Assembly (NCBI RefSeq): GCF_964059085.1
Contig: NZ_OZ060398.1
Location: 11,354-75,353, forward strand
DNA length: 64,000 bases
Source of the DNA: Buchnera aphidicola (Mindarus abietinus)
GTDB lineage: Bacteria; Pseudomonadota; Gammaproteobacteria; Enterobacterales; Enterobacteriaceae
Direction: 5' to 3'
In this document: one piece after another, positions 10,574-22,739 of the stretch
Layout of the letters: each line of letters begins with the position of its first letter
How positions within the stretch are numbered: position 1 is the stretch's first letter
Position numbers and translations under genes: made by a program
The notes under the pieces: generated by a model
What the model saw: only the letters and a program-made list of their open reading frames with translations
Told to the model about the DNA's origin: nothing
The model's database searches: none

Positions 10574-11314
10574 TTAGTATTCATTACCTTTTACATGTTT
10601 TCTATAACTATTCCACTCAAACGTTAACCATAAACTTTTACCTAATTTCATTCGATCAATAACTCTTTCTCCTAATAGAGATTTCATTCCTCTATGATCT
10701 AAATTAGATAACATACCAGTAGATTTTTTAGAAGAAGATCTTCTATCTACAATTTGATTAATAATTACTTTTTCATATCTAGATTCTGTTTGCATTCCTA
10801 TTTCATCAATCATGAGTAAATCTACACTACTAAGTTCGTTTAGTAAACGTTCTTCTGTCATCTTAGTATTTCCATTAAATGTACTTTTTATGTTTGACAT
10901 TAAATCTGCTACCGTTACGATAAGAACACTGTTTCCGTTTAAAATTAAATAATTTCCAATTGCTGAAGCAAGATGGTTTTTTCCTGTACCAGGCCTACCC
11001 GAGAAAATAAAACTAGCTATACTGGAATGGAACTCTTCAGCGTACTTTCGAGTTGCTTTCACAACTTTTAAATGTCCTTCATGTTCAATTTTATAATTTT
11101 CAAAGGAACAATTTATATATAGTTCTTTTATCCCTGATCTTCCAAGTATTTTTTGCATTTTCATAGCTTTATTTTTTCTAATTATTGATTCAGAATCTAT
11201 TTTTCCTTGTGCTTGATTCCAATTAAGTAAATCTATTTCATTTTTAAATTTTGGTTGGATATGATTTGGAATTAATTTTTTAATTCTTTTAAAAATATTA
11301 GTATAATTTTTCAT
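10574..11314 (-). CDS. dnaC: DNA replication protein DnaC (helicase loader)
   Basis: DnaC is the AAA+ ATPase that loads the DnaB helicase. It has 246 residues (E. coli 245). I start it at the ATG at 11314 (MKNYTNIFKRIKKLIPNHIQ), which lines up with the E. coli start; a TTG five codons upstream is unlikely. Walker A is GRPGTGKNHLA and Walker B is VDLLMIDEIGMQTESRYEKV, followed by the arginine-rich NQIVDRRSSSK. It is convergent with efp. dnaT, its E. coli operon partner, is absent here. Confidence 0.95.
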   Translation of the reverse strand: MKNYTNIFKRIKKLIPNHIQPKFKNEIDLLNWNQAQGKIDSESIIRKNKAMKMQKILGRSGIKELYINCSFENYKIEHEGHLKVVKATRKYAEEFHSSIASFIFSGRPGTGKNHLASAIGNYLILNGNSVLIVTVADLMSNIKSTFNGNTKMTEERLLNELSSVDLLMIDEIGMQTESRYEKVIINQIVDRRSSSKKSTGMLSNLDHRGMKSLLGERVIDRMKLGKSLWLTFEWNSYRKHVKGNEY

Positions 11315-11519
11315 AAAAAATCTCAACAATTTGTTTGAAAAAAATATTTAGAAATTTAATGTAATATTTCTTTAAAATTAGTTAATGAGTAAAATACTAA
11401 TTTTTTTTAATATTAGATATTTTTATAGATGATTTTTTAGTGAGTGTATTTTACCATTTTTTGCAAAAAATTAATAAATTTATTTAATAAAAATTCAATT
11501 TTACTTAAAAAAAATACTT

Positions 11520-12083
11520 TTATTTTTTCATATAAAGAAAATATTCATTATTTTTACTTTTTGTACTTTTTATTAACATCCAACTTTTTGGAATATTTAT
11601 AAAATTATATTTTTTTGATTTTTCTATGTAAATAATGGTATCGGATTTAGTCCAGTTATTTTCTTCTAATAAAAAAATTGTTTTTTGCAACAAATTTTGT
11701 TGGAAAGGAGGATCTAAAAAAATTATATCGTAAGAATTCCCTTTCTTTTTTAACCATTTTAAAGTATCGGTTTTAATTACCGATATATTTGGTACGTTCA
11801 GTATATTCTTATAAATATAAGAAACAACTATTTTATTGTTTTCTAATAATAAAACTTTATTTGCTCCTCTAGATACTGCTTCTATTCCTAATGCTCCTGT
11901 TCCAGCAAAACAATCTAGGCAGTTTGAATCTTTAATTTTTATTTGTAACCATTCAAATAATGTTTCTCTTTTTTTATTAGTAGTAGGTCTATTATTGAAA
12001 CTCCCTTTTACCTGTAAAAGTTTTTTTTTTAAAAATCCTCCAATGATTCTAATTTTTTTTTGTGTATAATTTTTTTTTTTCAT
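11520..12083 (-). CDS. rsmD: 16S rRNA (guanine-966 N2)-methyltransferase RsmD
   Basis: This SAM-dependent enzyme methylates G966 of 16S rRNA during small-subunit assembly. It has 187 residues (E. coli 198). The SAM-binding motif is CLDCFAGTGALGIEA and the catalytic motif is IIFLDPPFQ. The N-terminal RIIGG and RPTTNKKRETLFEWL segments are typical of the family. It diverges from ftsY, the arrangement of E. coli. Confidence 0.94.
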   Translation of the reverse strand: MKKKNYTQKKIRIIGGFLKKKLLQVKGSFNNRPTTNKKRETLFEWLQIKIKDSNCLDCFAGTGALGIEAVSRGANKVLLLENNKIVVSYIYKNILNVPNISVIKTDTLKWLKKKGNSYDIIFLDPPFQQNLLQKTIFLLEENNWTKSDTIIYIEKSKKYNFINIPKSWMLIKSTKSKNNEYFLYMKK

Positions 12084-12218
12084 AGAATATATAATTTGTG
12101 GGTTTTATATAATTATAACTATCAATATATGATAATATTTATATTTTATAAATAAAAAGATTTGTTTATAATAAAAAATATAAAGAAAATATTTTTAAGT
12201 TTTTTAATTGGTTAACTT

Positions 12219-13289
12219 ATGTCGAATAAAAAAGAAAATAGGTTTTTTTCTTGGTTTAAGAAAAAAATAGATAATAAGAGTGTAAATATCCTAAAAGATC
12301 TAAAGATAGAAAAGAAAAAAAATCATCATTTCTTAGAAACTAAGAATCAAAATGATTTAATTATCAAAAATAAAAAAAAATCAGATCAATCTATTTTAAA
12401 GTTATTTAAAACTTGTTTAATAAAAACAAAAATAAAATTTAAAGAAGGAATAAAAAGTATTTTTTTTGGAGAAAAAGATACTTTTTATTTTGAAGAATTA
12501 GAAGAACAATTATTATTAGCCGATGTAGGTATTAAAACTACTAATAAAATTATTGATGAGATAAAAAAAAAGGTAAATTTTTTTGGAAGAAGTAAAAATG
12601 AATATTTGTATAGTTTATTAAAAGAAAATATGTTAAATATTCTAAGGGAAGTAGAGAAACCAATCAATATAAATGTAAAAAAACTTTTTGTTATGTTATT
12701 AGTTGGAGTTAATGGTGTAGGGAAAACAACTACTGTTGGAAAGTTAGCATATTTTTATAAAAGTATAGGAAAATCAGTTAATATAGTAGCAGGAGATACT
12801 TTTAGAGCAGCAGGGATAGAACAATTGCAAGTAATAGGAAAAAAGTATTCCATTCCTGTAATTTCTGAAAAAATTGGAACTGATCCAGCTTCAATAGCAT
12901 TTAATGCTATTCATTTAGCAAAGAAAAATAAAATAGATATTTTAATTATCGATACTGCAGGAAGATTGCACAATAAAATTCCATTAATGGAAGAGTTAAA
13001 AAAAATTAAAAGGGTAATAAAAAAAATAGAAAATATTATTTTTAATCAAACAATATTAGTACTTGATGCTTCTATTGGTCAAAATAGCATGAAGCAGGTA
13101 GAATCTTTTAATAAATATTTAGGCCTAAATAGCATTATTCTAACAAAGCTAGATGGAACTTCTAAAGGAGGAATTATCTTTAACTTGGCTAGTACTTTCA
13201 AAATTCCAGTTCAGTATATAGGTATAGGAGAAAAAATAACAGATTTATCTTATTTTAAAAGTCAAGAATTTGTTAAAGAAATTTTTTAG
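12219..13289 (+). CDS. ftsY: Signal recognition particle receptor FtsY
   Basis: FtsY is the membrane-associated GTPase that receives SRP-ribosome complexes. It has 356 residues against 497 in E. coli; the long acidic A domain is reduced to a short lysine-rich leader (about residues 1-60). The NG GTPase domain is intact: GVNGVGKTTTVGKLA, DTFRAAG, DTAGRL and TKLDGTSKGG are all present. In E. coli it begins the ftsYEX operon; here ftsE and ftsX are gone and rpoH follows directly. Confidence 0.95.
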   Translation: MSNKKENRFFSWFKKKIDNKSVNILKDLKIEKKKNHHFLETKNQNDLIIKNKKKSDQSILKLFKTCLIKTKIKFKEGIKSIFFGEKDTFYFEELEEQLLLADVGIKTTNKIIDEIKKKVNFFGRSKNEYLYSLLKENMLNILREVEKPININVKKLFVMLLVGVNGVGKTTTVGKLAYFYKSIGKSVNIVAGDTFRAAGIEQLQVIGKKYSIPVISEKIGTDPASIAFNAIHLAKKNKIDILIIDTAGRLHNKIPLMEELKKIKRVIKKIENIIFNQTILVLDASIGQNSMKQVESFNKYLGLNSIILTKLDGTSKGGIIFNLASTFKIPVQYIGIGEKITDLSYFKSQEFVKEIF

Positions 13290-13405
13290 TTTTTAAAAGA
13301 TATTGAAAAAATTTTAGTCTTTGATTTTTTTAAGCAATTACAGTAAGATGTTATTATCTTAGATAATTTAACTTTATATAATATAAAAATTATATCTGGA
13401 TTTAC

Positions 13406-14266
13406 ATGATAAATAAGGTTCAAATTCTATCTATTTCCCCTTTAGGAAATTTAGATGCTTACATTAGAAAAGTGAATTCTTGGCCTATGTTGTCAAGTAA
13501 AGAAGAAAAATTTCTTTCTGAAAAATTATATTATCATGGAGATCTAGAAGCAGCTAGAACGTTAATTCTGTCACATTTAAGATTTGTTATTCATATATCA
13601 AGAAATTATTCGGGTTATGGTTTGTTACAAGCGGATTTAATTCAAGAAGGCAATATAGGGTTAATGAAATCTGTTCGTAGATTTAATCCAAATTTAAATG
13701 TACGTTTAGTTTCATTTGCTGTTCATTGGATTAAATCTGAAATACATGAATATGTTTTAAGAAACTGGAGAATTGTAAAAGTAGCTACTACTAAATCTCA
13801 AAGAAAGTTGTTTTTTAATCTTAGAAAAAGTAAACAACGATTAGGATGGTTTAATAATCAAGAAATAGAAGTAGTTGCTAAAGAGCTTGGAGTAAGCATT
13901 TCAGATGTAAAGGAGATGGAATCAAGAATGTCGGCACAGGATGTGACATTTAATTTGTCATCTGAAGATGATTCTTTTGGAGAAGGAAAGTTTTTTAATA
14001 TTAAAACTTATTTAAAAGATCAATCTTCTAATTTTGCTAATCTTTTAGAAGAAGCGAATTGGGAAAAACATGCTACAAATAAGTTAACTAATGCTTTATT
14101 AAAGTTAGACGCAAGAAGTAGACATATTATTAATCTTAGATGGTTAAATGAAAATAATAAGATTACTTTACAAGAAATAGCAAATAATTATGGAATTTCT
14201 GCAGAACGTGTTAGGCAATTAGAAAAAAATGCAATGAAAAAATTAAGGATTGCGATCGAATCATAA
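13406..14266 (+). CDS. rpoH: RNA polymerase heat-shock sigma factor (sigma-32)
   Basis: RpoH directs RNA polymerase to heat-shock promoters. It has 286 residues (E. coli 284). Region 2 reads [20 protein letters not shown] and continues [20 protein letters not shown]. The RpoH box is [18 protein letters not shown], and the region 4 helix-turn-helix is [19 protein letters not shown]. The groESL operon in this window has a matching promoter. It follows ftsY with ftsEX missing. Confidence 0.96.
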   Translation: MINKVQILSISPLGNLDAYIRKVNSWPMLSSKEEKFLSEKLYYHGDLEAARTLILSHLRFVIHISRNYSGYGLLQADLIQEGNIGLMKSVRRFNPNLNVRLVSFAVHWIKSEIHEYVLRNWRIVKVATTKSQRKLFFNLRKSKQRLGWFNNQEIEVVAKELGVSISDVKEMESRMSAQDVTFNLSSEDDSFGEGKFFNIKTYLKDQSSNFANLLEEANWEKHATNKLTNALLKLDARSRHIINLRWLNENNKITLQEIANNYGISAERVRQLEKNAMKKLRIAIES

Positions 14267-14340
14267 AATTTTGGTTGAATTTTTTATTTAAAATTTTTGT
14301 AAAAATTATTTATTTTTGATTTTTTTTGAGATTTTATTTT

Positions 14341-15141
14341 ATGGAATATATAGTCGTTTCAGATTTAGATGGCACTTTACTAGATGATAATTTTCAGTTA
14401 TCTAATTTTACTAAATTAGTTATAAAAAAGTTAAGTAATAGAGGTATACGTTTTGTAATAGCTACTGGAAGACACTATAGAGATGTGTTAAAGTTTCAAA
14501 AAGAATTAGGAATTAATTTTTTTTCTATTACTTCTAATGGCTCAAAAATTTACAATTCTTTAGGTAACTTAATTTTTAGTTGTAATTTTTTATCAGATAT
14601 TTGTATAAAATTACAAAAAATAAGAATTTTTGATAAAGAAATTTATACGCATATATATAAAAATAATAAGTGGTATATCAATGGAGTTCTTGTTAAAACA
14701 AATCAAATTGATATAAATAACATACCTATTTCTTTAGATGTTAAAAATAGAAACATTTTTTCTTCTAATGTAAGTAAGATATATTTTACTTCTATGAATA
14801 AAAAAAAAATAAAAATTTTAGAAAAAGAGATTCGTAATAATTTTAAAGATAAAGTAAATACAACTTATTCTTCTCCTCTTTGTTTAGAAATTATGCCTAA
14901 TAAAATATCTAAAGGTTTTGCTCTAAAATTTTTATCAAATTACTTAAGATTTCATTTGAAAAAATGTATTTCTTTTGGGAATTCTTTGAATGATCAAGAA
15001 ATGTTAGATATTTCCGGAAAAGCTTATATAATGAATAATTCGGATGAAGATTTAAAAAAATCTTTACCTCATTTAAAATGTATTAAAAATAATTTTGATG
15101 ATGGAGTAGCTCGTTTTTTAGTTAATTTTTTTAATATCTAA
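14341..15141 (+). CDS. yigL: HAD-superfamily sugar/pyridoxal phosphatase YigL
   Basis: This is a Cof-type haloacid dehalogenase phosphatase; E. coli YigL dephosphorylates pyridoxal phosphate and sugar phosphates. From the ATG at 14341 it has 266 residues, the E. coli length; an upstream TTG at 14326 is less likely. Motif I (SDLDGTLLDD), motif II (ITSNG) and motif III lysine (NKISKGFAL) are intact. Motif IV reads FGNSLNDQEML where E. coli has FGDGMNDAEML, so one usual magnesium-binding aspartate is asparagine. The yigL-metE order matches E. coli with yigM and metR lost. Confidence 0.88.
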   Translation: MEYIVVSDLDGTLLDDNFQLSNFTKLVIKKLSNRGIRFVIATGRHYRDVLKFQKELGINFFSITSNGSKIYNSLGNLIFSCNFLSDICIKLQKIRIFDKEIYTHIYKNNKWYINGVLVKTNQIDINNIPISLDVKNRNIFSSNVSKIYFTSMNKKKIKILEKEIRNNFKDKVNTTYSSPLCLEIMPNKISKGFALKFLSNYLRFHLKKCISFGNSLNDQEMLDISGKAYIMNNSDEDLKKSLPHLKCIKNNFDDGVARFLVNFFNI

Positions 15142-15265
15142 TAAAATTTCAAATAACCAATTTTAAACTAATATGTATATAAATATTTTATTTTAAATGT
15201 ATTAATTTATAAATAAAAATTTATAGAAGTAATTTTTTTTTAAAATTTTTAATAAGGTTTACTTT

Positions 15266-17539
15266 ATGACAGTATTTAATCATATACTTGGTTTTCCAAG
15301 AATTGGATCAAAAAGAGAGTTAAAAAAAGCTCAGGAAGAGTATTGGTCTGGCAAGATAACAAAAAAAGAGTTGTTTTCTGTAGGTAAAAAATTGCGGAAA
15401 GAAAATTGGAAACAACAAAAAAAATATGGAATTGATTTTTTACCAGTAGGAGATTTTTCTTGGTATGATCAAGTACTAACAACAAGTATGTTTTTAGGAA
15501 ATATACCAATTCGACATAAAAATTCTGATTCTTCTGTAGATATAGATACGATGTTTCGTATTGCTAGAGGTTCAGCTCCAAAAGGAAAATCTGTTCCTGC
15601 TTCTGAGATGACAAAATGGTTTAATACTAACTATCATTATATAGTTCCTGAATTTTATAAAAATCAAGAATTTTCTTATTCTTGGAGTCAATTATTAGAA
15701 GAAGTTGATGAAGCTTTATCATTAGGCTATAAAATTAAACCGATTTTATTAGGACCTTTAACATATTTGTGGTTAGGAAAAATTAAAGGTGATTATTTTA
15801 ATCGAATAGATTTATTACATAAAATATTACCTATTTATAAACATGTTTTGACAGAGTTATCTAATAGAGGTATTTCTTGGGTTCAAATAGATGAACCAAT
15901 TTTAGGATTAGAACTTTCTAATAAATGGAAAGAAGGTTTTAAATTTGCTTACCGTTTTTTAGGGGATGATTATAAAAATTTATTGTTAACAACTTATTTT
16001 GAAGATATTAATCTTAATTTAGATTTAATAGTGCAGTTACCTGTTGCTGGATTACACATAGATTTACTATCTGGAAATTATGATTTATTAGCTTTAAACT
16101 CAAAATTACCTAAAGATTGGTTATTATCTTTAGGGATGGTTAATGGACGTAACATTTGGAAAACAGATTTAGTTTATTGGTTTAATAAACTTATGCCAAT
16201 ATTAAGTAAAAGAAAAAATATTTGGGTCGGATCTTCATGTTCATTATTACATTCTCCTATTGATTTAAATCTTGAAAAAAATTTAAATCAAGAAATAAAG
16301 AATTGGTTTTCTTTTGCTTTACAAAAATGTTTTGAATTATCTATGTTTTCTAAATCTTTAAATAATAAGGATATAACAGGTATTGAAGAATGGAGTAATT
16401 TATTACATACACGAAATGTTTCAGAATTTGTTCATAATAAAAATGTTCAAGATAGATTAGAAAAACTTAATTGTCAAAATTTAGATAGAAAACATCCTTA
16501 TTCAATACGTTTCTCTAAACAAAAAGAAGCATTGAAATTGCCAATTTTTCCTACTACTACTATAGGGTCTTTTCCTCAAACTGAGTCTATTAGAAAGGTA
16601 AGAAGAGATTTTAAAAGTGGTGTAGTTTCTATTGAAAATTATAATAAACATATTCAAGATAATATAAAAAAAGTAATTTCAGAACAAGAATTATTGGATA
16701 TTGATGTGTTAGTTCATGGAGAAGTTGAACGTAATGATATGGTGGAATATTTTGGAGAAAATTTAAACGGTTTTGTTTTTACTGATTATGGTTGGGTTCA
16801 AAGTTATGGATCTCGTTGTGTTAAACCTCCTGTAATTATAGGAGATATTTATCGAACAAAAGCTATTACTGTTAAATGGTCTAAATATGCTCAGTCTTTA
16901 ACTAACAAATTAGTTAAAGGAATGCTAACTGGTCCAATAACAATTTTATGTTGGTCTTTTCTTAGAGAAGATGTTTCAAAGGAAATAATAGCTAAACAGA
17001 TTTCATTATCGTTACAAGATGAAGTATCAGATTTAGAATCAGCAGGTATTAAAATTATTCAAATAGATGAACCAGCATTAAGAGAAGGTTTACCGTTAAG
17101 AAAAAAAGATTGGGAAAATTATCTTTCTTGGGCAGTGAATGCTTTTAAATTAACATGTGTTAATGTAAAGAGTACTACTCAAATACATACTCATATGTGT
17201 TATTGTGAATTTGAAGATATAATGAATGCTATTGTACGTTTAGATGCTGATGTTATCACGATTGAAACATCTCGTTCCGATATGCAATTGTTAGAATTTT
17301 TCAAAAACTTTAAATATCCTAATGGGATTGGTCCGGGAGTATATGATATTCACTCTCCTAATGTACCAAAAATTCAAGATATAGAGAAGTTATTAAAAAA
17401 AGCATTAACTTATATTTCAAAACAAAATTTATGGGTTAATCCTGATTGTGGTTTAAAAACAAGAACTTGGATTGAAACAAGAAAAGCTTTAAAGAATATG
17501 GTGATTGCTGCTAAAAATATGCGATTACATGCATCGTAA
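15266..17539 (+). CDS. metE: Cobalamin-independent methionine synthase
   Basis: MetE transfers a methyl group from methyl-tetrahydropteroyltriglutamate to homocysteine, the last step to methionine. It has 757 residues (E. coli 753). The zinc-site motifs are visible as [10 protein letters not shown] and [11 protein letters not shown], and the folate-side N-terminus starts [20 protein letters not shown]. metF, which makes the methyl donor, is at 38607. The regulator metR, divergent from metE in E. coli, is absent. The last roughly 83 bases lie within a long perfect inverted repeat. Confidence 0.97.
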   Translation: MTVFNHILGFPRIGSKRELKKAQEEYWSGKITKKELFSVGKKLRKENWKQQKKYGIDFLPVGDFSWYDQVLTTSMFLGNIPIRHKNSDSSVDIDTMFRIARGSAPKGKSVPASEMTKWFNTNYHYIVPEFYKNQEFSYSWSQLLEEVDEALSLGYKIKPILLGPLTYLWLGKIKGDYFNRIDLLHKILPIYKHVLTELSNRGISWVQIDEPILGLELSNKWKEGFKFAYRFLGDDYKNLLLTTYFEDINLNLDLIVQLPVAGLHIDLLSGNYDLLALNSKLPKDWLLSLGMVNGRNIWKTDLVYWFNKLMPILSKRKNIWVGSSCSLLHSPIDLNLEKNLNQEIKNWFSFALQKCFELSMFSKSLNNKDITGIEEWSNLLHTRNVSEFVHNKNVQDRLEKLNCQNLDRKHPYSIRFSKQKEALKLPIFPTTTIGSFPQTESIRKVRRDFKSGVVSIENYNKHIQDNIKKVISEQELLDIDVLVHGEVERNDMVEYFGENLNGFVFTDYGWVQSYGSRCVKPPVIIGDIYRTKAITVKWSKYAQSLTNKLVKGMLTGPITILCWSFLREDVSKEIIAKQISLSLQDEVSDLESAGIKIIQIDEPALREGLPLRKKDWENYLSWAVNAFKLTCVNVKSTTQIHTHMCYCEFEDIMNAIVRLDADVITIETSRSDMQLLEFFKNFKYPNGIGPGVYDIHSPNVPKIQDIEKLLKKALTYISKQNLWVNPDCGLKTRTWIETRKALKNMVIAAKNMRLHAS

Positions 17540-17705
17540 TCCTGTATAGAAAAATGGTCAAAAAGAAGGCGCTTTTTTTGTAAAAAAGCGCCTTCTTTTT
17601 GACCATTTTTCTATACAGGATTACGATGCATGTAATCGCATATTTTTAGCAGCAATCACCATATTCTTTAAAGCTTTTCTTGTTTCAATCCAAGTTCTTG
17701 TTTTT
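17455..17705. repeat. Perfect inverted repeat: two 124-base arms around a 3-base loop
   Basis: Bases 17455-17578 are exactly complementary to 17582-17705, with TGT at 17579-17581 between them. I compared every base and found no mismatch. The left arm contains the last coding part of metE, its stop codon and its terminator; the right arm repeats all of it backwards, ending about 30 bases before the purH stop. Beyond the arms, ATTGT occurs on both sides at slightly different spacing, hinting at a once longer repeat. It could come from template switching at the terminator hairpin, or from a fold-back artefact in assembly. Confidence 0.93.
17565..17600. terminator. Bidirectional terminator between convergent metE and purH
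   Basis: GAAGGCGCTTTTTT (17565-17578) pairs with AAAAAAGCGCCTTC (17582-17595) and is followed by a T run to 17600; the mirror-image T run serves the other strand. It forms the core of the long inverted repeat. Confidence 0.8.
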
Positions 17706-17737
17706 TACAATGATAAAAAAATAATTATTTTTATTTT

Positions 17738-19309
17738 TTAATGTTTGAAATGACGAGAATTAGTAAAAATCATAGCTATTTTATATTTATTAGCTTCTTT
17801 TAAGACTTCTTCGTCCCTAATAGAACCGCCTGGTTGTATAATAGTTTTTATATTAAATTTATTTGCTTCTTTAACTGAATCTGAAAATGGTAAAAATGCA
17901 TCGGATGCCATAATTATATTTTTATAGTTTTTTTTATTTTGATTTAATAATTTCATATTAGCTATTTTAACAGAACATAAACGACTTGTTTGTCCTGCTC
18001 CTATTCCAATAGTAACTTGATTTTTTACATAAACGATTCCATTTGATTTAATAAATTTAACTATTTTCCAAGCAAAAATAGCGTCTTTTTTTTCTTTTTC
18101 ATTTGGAACTCTTTTCGTTGGAATTTTCCATTTATTCATATCAATTAATAACTGATCTTTTTCTTGAATTAAAAGCCCATTCGTTACAGACCTAAAATCT
18201 AAAGAATTTTTTTTATTTATAAAATTACCAACAGAAAGTAATCGGATATTTGGTTTTTTTTGAAAAATTTTTAATGATTTTTTAGTAATATCTGGAAAAA
18301 TAATAACTTCAACAAATTGTTTATTTAATATTTCTACAGCTGTAGAAGAATCCAAAATCTTATTAAAAGCAATAATTCCTCCAAATGCAGAAGATGGATC
18401 GCTTTCATAAGCAAGTATATAAGCTTGATGTAAACTTTTTCCACTAGCTACAGCACAAGGATTTCCATGTTTAATTATTACACAAGTAGGTTTAGTAAAT
18501 TCTTTTACACATTCTAAAGCTATATCAGCATCGTAGATATTATTAAATGATAATTCTTTTCCTTGAATTTTTTTGACATTTCCAATAGATCCAGAAGAAA
18601 TTTCTTTTTCTACATAAAAAGATCCCTTTTGATGTTGATTTTCTCCATAAGAAAGATTATTTTTTTTAGAAAATTGTAAATTTAATATTTCTGGAAAATT
18701 TTCTTTTTTTATTTTTAAGTTATTAACTTTTTTTTCAAAAAAATTAGATATTCCTACTTCATAAATAGCAGTATATTTAAAAGCTTTCATAGCTAATCGC
18801 ATTCTTTCATTTATAGATAATGTATTTTTTTCAAGATGCTCGTCGAATAATGAATAATCTTTATAATCAACAAGAATTGAAACACGTTCATAATTTTTAG
18901 CAGCAGCACGAACTATGGTTGGTCCTCCTATGTCTATATATTTTAAAACTTCTTGTATCTTTTCATTTTTTATCTTTTTTTTTTCATTAAAAGGATAAAA
19001 ATTAGCTATTACTAGATCAATAGGAATAATAGAGTATTTATTAATAATAGAATCATCTATTCCTTTTCTATATAAAATACCAGCATAAATTTGATAATGT
19101 AATGTTTTTAATCGACCATCCATAATTTCTGGAAAATTAATATAACGAGAAATATTTGTAACAGAAATTTTATTTTTTCTTAATAAATTTGCTGTTCCTT
19201 CAGTGGAAAATAGTTTAACGTTTTTTTGTATTAATTTTTTAGCAAACTCAACAATTCCTGATTTATCAAATACACTAATTAAAGCAGTTTTAATATTTTT
19301 TAATTTCAT
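17738..19309 (-). CDS. purH: Bifunctional AICAR formyltransferase / IMP cyclohydrolase
   Basis: PurH performs the last two steps to IMP. It has 523 residues (E. coli 529). The N-terminal cyclohydrolase domain begins LKNIKTALISVFDKSGIVEF, and the transformylase domain has the catalytic IKHGNPCAVASG motif and SDAFLPFSDSV. purD, its E. coli operon partner, is absent. In Buchnera purH is thought to be kept to recycle AICAR released by histidine synthesis. It is convergent with metE. Confidence 0.96.
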   Translation of the reverse strand: MKLKNIKTALISVFDKSGIVEFAKKLIQKNVKLFSTEGTANLLRKNKISVTNISRYINFPEIMDGRLKTLHYQIYAGILYRKGIDDSIINKYSIIPIDLVIANFYPFNEKKKIKNEKIQEVLKYIDIGGPTIVRAAAKNYERVSILVDYKDYSLFDEHLEKNTLSINERMRLAMKAFKYTAIYEVGISNFFEKKVNNLKIKKENFPEILNLQFSKKNNLSYGENQHQKGSFYVEKEISSGSIGNVKKIQGKELSFNNIYDADIALECVKEFTKPTCVIIKHGNPCAVASGKSLHQAYILAYESDPSSAFGGIIAFNKILDSSTAVEILNKQFVEVIIFPDITKKSLKIFQKKPNIRLLSVGNFINKKNSLDFRSVTNGLLIQEKDQLLIDMNKWKIPTKRVPNEKEKKDAIFAWKIVKFIKSNGIVYVKNQVTIGIGAGQTSRLCSVKIANMKLLNQNKKNYKNIIMASDAFLPFSDSVKEANKFNIKTIIQPGGSIRDEEVLKEANKYKIAMIFTNSRHFKH

Positions 19310-19373
19310 AGTATTTTATTCTTTTTAATATTTTCAGAAAATTTCAATTTAGTATAATTTTATATTTTCATGT

Positions 19374-19404
19374 AAATAAGAGGGCTAAATGCCCTCATTT
19401 ATTT
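19374..19404 (-). terminator. Terminator after hupA
   Basis: GAGGGC (19380-19385) and GCCCTC (19391-19396) form a GC-rich stem with a TAAAT loop, flanked by A/T-rich sequence that can extend the stem. It begins 17 bases beyond the hupA stop and separates hupA from purH. Confidence 0.75.
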
Positions 19405-19420
19405 TAAAATTTTTTAAGTA

Positions 19421-19693
19421 TTATTTAACGGCTTCTTTTAAACTTTTACCTGATACAAAACTTGGTATTTTTGTAGCAGAAATTTTGATTTCTTTTCCTG
19501 TTTGAGGATTTCTGCCTATTCTTTCCGATCTGTAATTAACTTTAAATGTTCCAAATCCAACTAGTTGTACTGTTTCTCCTTTTTTAAGAGAATTTGTAAT
19601 AGTTGATAAAGTGGCTTCTAAAAAATTTTTAGTAGTAGTTTTAGGTAAATTAGTAATTTCAGAAATAATATCGATTAGTTGAGCTTTATTCAT
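19421..19693 (-). CDS. hupA: DNA-binding protein HU-alpha
   Basis: HU is the small histone-like protein that bends and compacts DNA. The 90-residue product is E. coli length and starts [20 protein letters not shown]. The DNA-binding arm [12 protein letters not shown] and the core [17 protein letters not shown] are conserved. Location next to purH and upstream of the thi and rpoC genes agrees with hupA, not hupB. It has its own terminator. Confidence 0.95.
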   Translation of the reverse strand: MNKAQLIDIISEITNLPKTTTKNFLEATLSTITNSLKKGETVQLVGFGTFKVNYRSERIGRNPQTGKEIKISATKIPSFVSGKSLKEAVK

Positions 19694-22054
<2,361 letters not shown>

Positions 22055-22738
22055 TTGCTTATTTTTAATAAAACAAAAAAATATTTTTTTAACTTTTGGA
22101 ATAAAATTTTGAAAAATTTTCCAATCATTACAAGAAAAATAGGTTTATATCCTATTGTAGATAGTATTAGTTGGATTAAAAAACTATCTAAATTTAATAT
22201 TAAAAATATTCAACTTAGAATTAAAAAAAAAACTGATATTGAAGTAGAAAAAATAATAATAACAGCAATAAAATTTTCTAAAAAAAATAACTTTAATTTA
22301 TACATTAATGATTATTGGAAATTAGCAATAAAACATGGAGCTTATGGGATTCATTTAGGTCAAGAAGATTTAAAAAAATCTGATCTTAAATTAATTTTAT
22401 ATTCTAAAATAAAGTTTGGAATTTCCACAAGAAATGAAAATGAATTTAACCAAGCTATTGTACTTCGACCTTCTTATATAGCAATTGGGCATATCTTTCC
22501 TACTGGAAGCAAAAAAATGAAAAGTATGCCTCAAGGATTGAAAATAATTAAAAAATACGTTCAAAAAAAAGATTCTATTCCTATAGTTGTAATTGGAGGT
22601 ATTACATTAAAGCGTTTGCCATTAGTTTTGAACTTTAATATAGATGGTGTTTCTTTAATTAGTGCTATAACAAAATCTGAAAATTGGAAATTTAGTATTT
22701 TAAAATTTTTAAAAATAATTAGAAAATATTGGAAATAA
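22055..22738 (+). CDS. thiE: Thiamine-phosphate synthase ThiE
   Basis: ThiE joins HMP pyrophosphate with thiazole phosphate to give thiamine phosphate. It has 227 residues from a TTG at 22055 that directly abuts the thiC stop (E. coli 211). Strong similarity starts near residue 30 with GLYPIVDSISWI, so the true start could be somewhat downstream. Active-site motifs include QLRIKKKTD, LYINDYWKLAIKHGAYGIHLG and IAIGHIFPTGSKKM, then VVIGGIT. Translation is probably coupled to thiC. Confidence 0.93.
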   Translation: MLIFNKTKKYFFNFWNKILKNFPIITRKIGLYPIVDSISWIKKLSKFNIKNIQLRIKKKTDIEVEKIIITAIKFSKKNNFNLYINDYWKLAIKHGAYGIHLGQEDLKKSDLKLILYSKIKFGISTRNENEFNQAIVLRPSYIAIGHIFPTGSKKMKSMPQGLKIIKKYVQKKDSIPIVVIGGITLKRLPLVLNFNIDGVSLISAITKSENWKFSILKFLKIIRKYWK

Positions 22739-22739
22739 T

